NCBI GenBank assembly: GCA_017990305.1
Contig: JAGNOB010000062.1
Location: forward strand, 1 to 7,819
Length of the DNA stretch: 7,819 nt
From: Leucobacter sp.
GTDB taxonomy: Bacteria; Actinomycetota; Actinomycetes; Actinomycetales; Microbacteriaceae
Reading direction: 5' to 3'
The notes beneath the pieces are model-generated. The model saw nothing but the letters and a program-made list of their open reading frames with translations. It was not told where the DNA came from and searched no databases. Positions within the stretch are counted from its first letter, which is position 1; every line of letters begins with the position of its first letter. Shown piece after piece: positions 5,798-7,819 of this stretch. The translations under genes were made by a program, and so were the position numbers.

Positions 5798-7564
5798 TTA
5801 CTGCTTGAGCCAGACGTTCGTCCAGTCGCCGTTCTGGGCGAGTGCGTAGATTGCGAAGTCCTGCACGCGGTCCGAGTGGTAGTTCGCCTTCTTGCGCGAA
5901 ACGATGCTCACGATCGGTGAGTCTTCCATTACGGTCTTATCGACCTCGTGCCACAGCTTGCCTGCTTCTTCGGGCGTCGCGGCAGCGAGAGCCTGATCAG
6001 CGAGCTCGTTGGCCTTGTCGTTGTTGAAGTCGACATAGTTGTAGGCCTGTGGGGTGCCATCGAAGGTGAACTGGGGCTGGTATACGGAGCGCGCTGCGCC
6101 ACCGACCCAGTCAGGCGACCATCCGACGAGAGCGACGTCCCACTCACCGTTTGACGCGTTCTCGCGGTTCGTCATGAAGTTCGCGTAGTAGTCAGTAGGC
6201 GGCACCGGGAAGAGTTCGACGGTGATGCCAGCTGCTTCGAGGCTCGCCTGCACAGTCTGTGCGATGTCAGGCTGCGTGCCGACGTTGCGGTACGGGAACT
6301 TCAGGGTGAGGTTCTCAACACCCGCCTTCTTCAGCAGTTCCTTTGCCTTTTCAGGGTCAGCCTTGCCGCTCTTGTCGCCGTAGAGGCTGAAGTCTTCGTA
6401 GCCGTTGACGCCGGGGCCGAAGATGCCGTTGGTGACGGAGGCAATGTCCTCGCCGCCCATGACCTGCACCACAGCCTGCTTGTCGATCGCGTACTGGATC
6501 GCCTGTCGAACCTCGAGCTTCTGCAGCGCCGAGTCATTGTTCGTGGTCGTCGTGTTGAACCACATGAACTGGTCGATTCCGCCGTTTTCCATCGTGGTGA
6601 ACTTCTTATCGTTCGCCGCCTGGAGCTGCTGAATGTTTGCGGGGCTGGGGCTGAGGTCGAAGAGCATGTCAGCCGAGCCGGCCTGCAGCTGCTGCATCGC
6701 CGCATCGCCTTCAACACCCATGGTCATCTCGATCTTGTCGACGTGAGCCTTGCGCAACGGATCGCTGTCGGCCTTCCACGACTCATTGCGCACGAACTCC
6801 CACTTGACGTCGGGGGTGTACGAAGCAACCTTGTACGGTCCCGAGGACACGAAGTTCGAGCGGTACTCGGGAGAATCTGGCAGGTACTCGAGCACCTCGA
6901 CGGGCGCGGGGTTCGCCGTTGGCAGGCTGAGCATCGACGTAAAGTCCGATGCGGGCTCTACAAGCGTGAAGATCACGGTCTGGTCGTCGGGGGTCGCGAT
7001 GCCGGAGATGTCGTTTGACTCGATGTAGTCCTTCATCGCAGCGGGTTCAGCCGCTACCTTCGCGAAGCCCTCGCAGTAGGCGTCCATGCCTTCGATGAGG
7101 TTGATGAAGTACCCGCCGAGTGCTGCACCAATGTGCGGGTTGCAGATGCGTTCGATACCGCGGGCGACGTCGCCTGCAACGATCGGGCGGGCGCCGTCGG
7201 GGGCATCCCACGTGGTCCCCTCGCGAAGCTTGATCTCATACGAGAGTCCGTCCTCGCTCGCAGTTGGCACCTCGGTCGCGAGGTCACCGGTGAGTGCGAT
7301 CCGCGTATCAACGTCGTTGGACGTCTCGTAGCTGAGAATCGAACGTGAGAGCGAGCGAACGACGCTGTTCACCGGCACGTAGGCCGTGAGCTGCGGATCG
7401 AGGCGATCCACATCGCCGTTCGCGAGTACCTTGAGCGTTCCTCCCGCCTGCGCTTCGCCACCGGTCGCGCCGCCGTCACCGGAACCGCCGCTTGCACACC
7501 CGCTAAGGACGAGCATCGCGGCTGCGCCGAGCGCAACGCCTGAGAGAATCTTTTTCCGAGCCAT
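5798..7564 (-). CDS. Peptide-binding lipoprotein, extracellular solute-binding protein family 5 (DppA/OppA type)
   Basis: This 588-residue protein captures peptides outside the cell and delivers them to the permeases. It opens with a lipoprotein signal: MARKK, a hydrophobic core (about 6-20), and lipobox LSGC with Cys23 as the lipidation site. A Gly/Ser/Ala linker (24-42) acts as a spacer from the membrane. The mature fold begins at GGTLKVLANGDVDRLDP (41-57), a typical family 5 start. Residues about 80-100 hold the LSYET and LATEVPTASEDG elements of the domain, and YEIKLREGTTW follows soon after. Length is normal for the family. I chose ATG at 7564 because AAAGGTGA lies 4 nt upstream (7569-7576) and the signal peptide then starts correctly. 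An in-frame GTG at 7600 would place 12 polar residues before it. It is the first gene of the operon. Family 5 proteins bind di- or oligopeptides, and some bind nickel, heme or sugars; the linked peptidases favour peptides. Confidence 0.94.
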   Translation of the reverse strand: MARKKILSGVALGAAAMLVLSGCASGGSGDGGATGGEAQAGGTLKVLANGDVDRLDPQLTAYVPVNSVVRSLSRSILSYETSNDVDTRIALTGDLATEVPTASEDGLSYEIKLREGTTWDAPDGARPIVAGDVARGIERICNPHIGAALGGYFINLIEGMDAYCEGFAKVAAEPAAMKDYIESNDISGIATPDDQTVIFTLVEPASDFTSMLSLPTANPAPVEVLEYLPDSPEYRSNFVSSGPYKVASYTPDVKWEFVRNESWKADSDPLRKAHVDKIEMTMGVEGDAAMQQLQAGSADMLFDLSPSPANIQQLQAANDKKFTTMENGGIDQFMWFNTTTTNNDSALQKLEVRQAIQYAIDKQAVVQVMGGEDIASVTNGIFGPGVNGYEDFSLYGDKSGKADPEKAKELLKKAGVENLTLKFPYRNVGTQPDIAQTVQASLEAAGITVELFPVPPTDYYANFMTNRENASNGEWDVALVGWSPDWVGGAARSVYQPQFTFDGTPQAYNYVDFNNDKANELADQALAAATPEEAGKLWHEVDKTVMEDSPIVSIVSRKKANYHSDRVQDFAIYALAQNGDWTNVWLKQ

Positions 7565-7568
7565 AGAG

Positions 7569-7576
7569 TCACCTTT
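7569..7576 (-). promoter_or_regulatory. Ribosome-binding site of the binding-protein gene
   Basis: AAAGGTGA on the minus strand is 4 nt from ATG at 7564. It fixes that codon as the start and excludes the in-frame GTG at 7600. Confidence 0.8.
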
Positions 7577-7624
7577 GAATCGCTGAGTAGGCTGCGTCAC
7601 GCCCGTCGGGCGCCACGGATGCAG

Positions 7625-7672
7625 ATCACATCACGAGTACCATAGTACATGTCAACGGTAGCACCCTACATT
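7625..7672 (-). promoter_or_regulatory. Candidate promoter and operator region of the peptide-import operon
   Basis: On the minus strand a TTGACA hexamer (7650-7655) is followed 19 nt later by TGTGAT (7625-7630), a loose -10 at long spacing. Alternatively TACTAT (7642-7647) could be the -10, but its upstream partner is poor. The same stretch has two GTAC palindromes 8 bp apart (7637-7640 and 7645-7648) and an outer TACC/GGTA pair (7638-7641 with 7657-7660), which could form an operator. Position and the lack of other candidates in the 193-nt gap support a promoter here. The exact boxes are uncertain. Confidence 0.35.
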
Positions 7673-7696
7673 GTTCTTCTCGGGAGTGTCGCGAGC

Positions 7697-7732
7697 GGCT
7701 GCTGAATGTCGCCCTATTGGCAGCCAGCAGCC
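7697..7732. repeat. 8-bp inverted repeat in the divergent intergenic region
   Basis: GGCTGCTG (7697-7704) and its exact complement CAGCAGCC (7725-7732) are separated by 20 nt. They lie between the importer promoter region and the plus-strand gene start. This could be a binding site for a regulator or a chance repeat in GC-rich DNA. Confidence 0.4.
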
Positions 7733-7744
7733 CGCCCTGGGGAC

Positions 7745-7750
7745 TACGCT
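7745..7750 (+). promoter_or_regulatory. Candidate -10 box for a leaderless plus-strand transcript
   Basis: TACGCT fits the TANNNT form of actinobacterial -10 boxes. It ends 7 nt before ATG at 7758, so transcription would begin at or next to the start codon. No good -35 lies at 16-18 nt; TTGGCA at 7717-7722 is too far away. Confidence 0.35.
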
Positions 7751-7757
7751 GAGAGCC

Positions 7758-7819
7758 ATGCAGAGTAGCGAAACCAGCGCTGTTACCCCCAACGCATACC
7801 CCTCCGGTCAGGAACTGAC
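7758..7819 (+). CDS. Start of a divergent gene of unknown function; cut by window edge
   Basis: Twenty complete codons from ATG at 7758 remain open to the right edge and read MQSSETSAVTPNAYPSGQEL. I do not recognise the protein. The visible part is polar, with Ser, Thr and Pro, and has no signal peptide within reach. There is no convincing Shine-Dalgarno, but a TANNNT box at 7745-7750 has the spacing expected for a leaderless mRNA. The same frame is open back to about 7662 with a GTG at 7686, so an earlier start is possible though its extra residues look non-coding. The gene points away from the importer operon and could be its regulator or an unrelated neighbour. The evidence is reading frame and promoter spacing only. 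Confidence 0.4.
   Translation, partial: MQSSETSAVTPNAYPSGQEL

Noticed and set aside
7565..7600. Upstream start of the binding protein at GTG 7600
   Set aside because: It would put 12 polar residues before the basic start of a standard lipoprotein signal peptide. ATG at 7564 has a well-placed AAAGGTGA.

Overview
The window is high-GC DNA with actinobacterial features: GC-rich third codon positions, frequent GTG starts, a Gly/Ser-rich lipoprotein linker, a fused oligopeptide ATPase, and a PepP-type N-terminus of the form common in actinobacteria. A member of the Microbacteriaceae is my best guess, from overall protein style and not from any database match. I see no tRNA, rRNA, CRISPR array, insertion sequence or other mobile element.

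Almost the whole window is one minus-strand gene cluster, read from right to left. It begins with a secreted lipoprotein that binds peptides (7564 to 5798). After a 94-nt gap holding a strong stem-loop comes a single polypeptide carrying both ATPases of a Dpp/Opp importer (5703 to 3877). The two membrane permeases follow, DppC-type (3880 to 2912) and DppB-type (2915 to 1950). Next is a cytoplasmic alpha/beta-hydrolase of the prolyl aminopeptidase family (1953 to 658). Last is the N-terminal third or so of an aminopeptidase P (Xaa-Pro aminopeptidase) that runs off the left edge (620 to 1). From ATPase to hydrolase, each start overlaps the preceding stop by 4 nt (GTGA or ATGA), so these four genes are probably translationally coupled. 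Only 37 nt separate the hydrolase from the pepP gene.

The genes suggest one pathway. Peptides are captured outside the cell, pumped in with ATP, and trimmed by two enzymes with complementary proline specificities. Aminopeptidase P removes a residue that precedes proline, and prolyl aminopeptidase then removes the exposed proline. The most interesting reading is therefore a dedicated uptake-and-degradation operon for proline-rich peptides. This is inferred from family assignments and context.

At the right end a 193-nt intergenic region (7565-7757) separates the importer operon from the first 62 nt of an apparent plus-strand gene, which may be transcribed leaderless. The region holds candidate promoter elements and several short dyads. 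Nothing here looks like a wholly new class of system. The pathway logic and the intergenic RNA structure are the parts most worth a second look.
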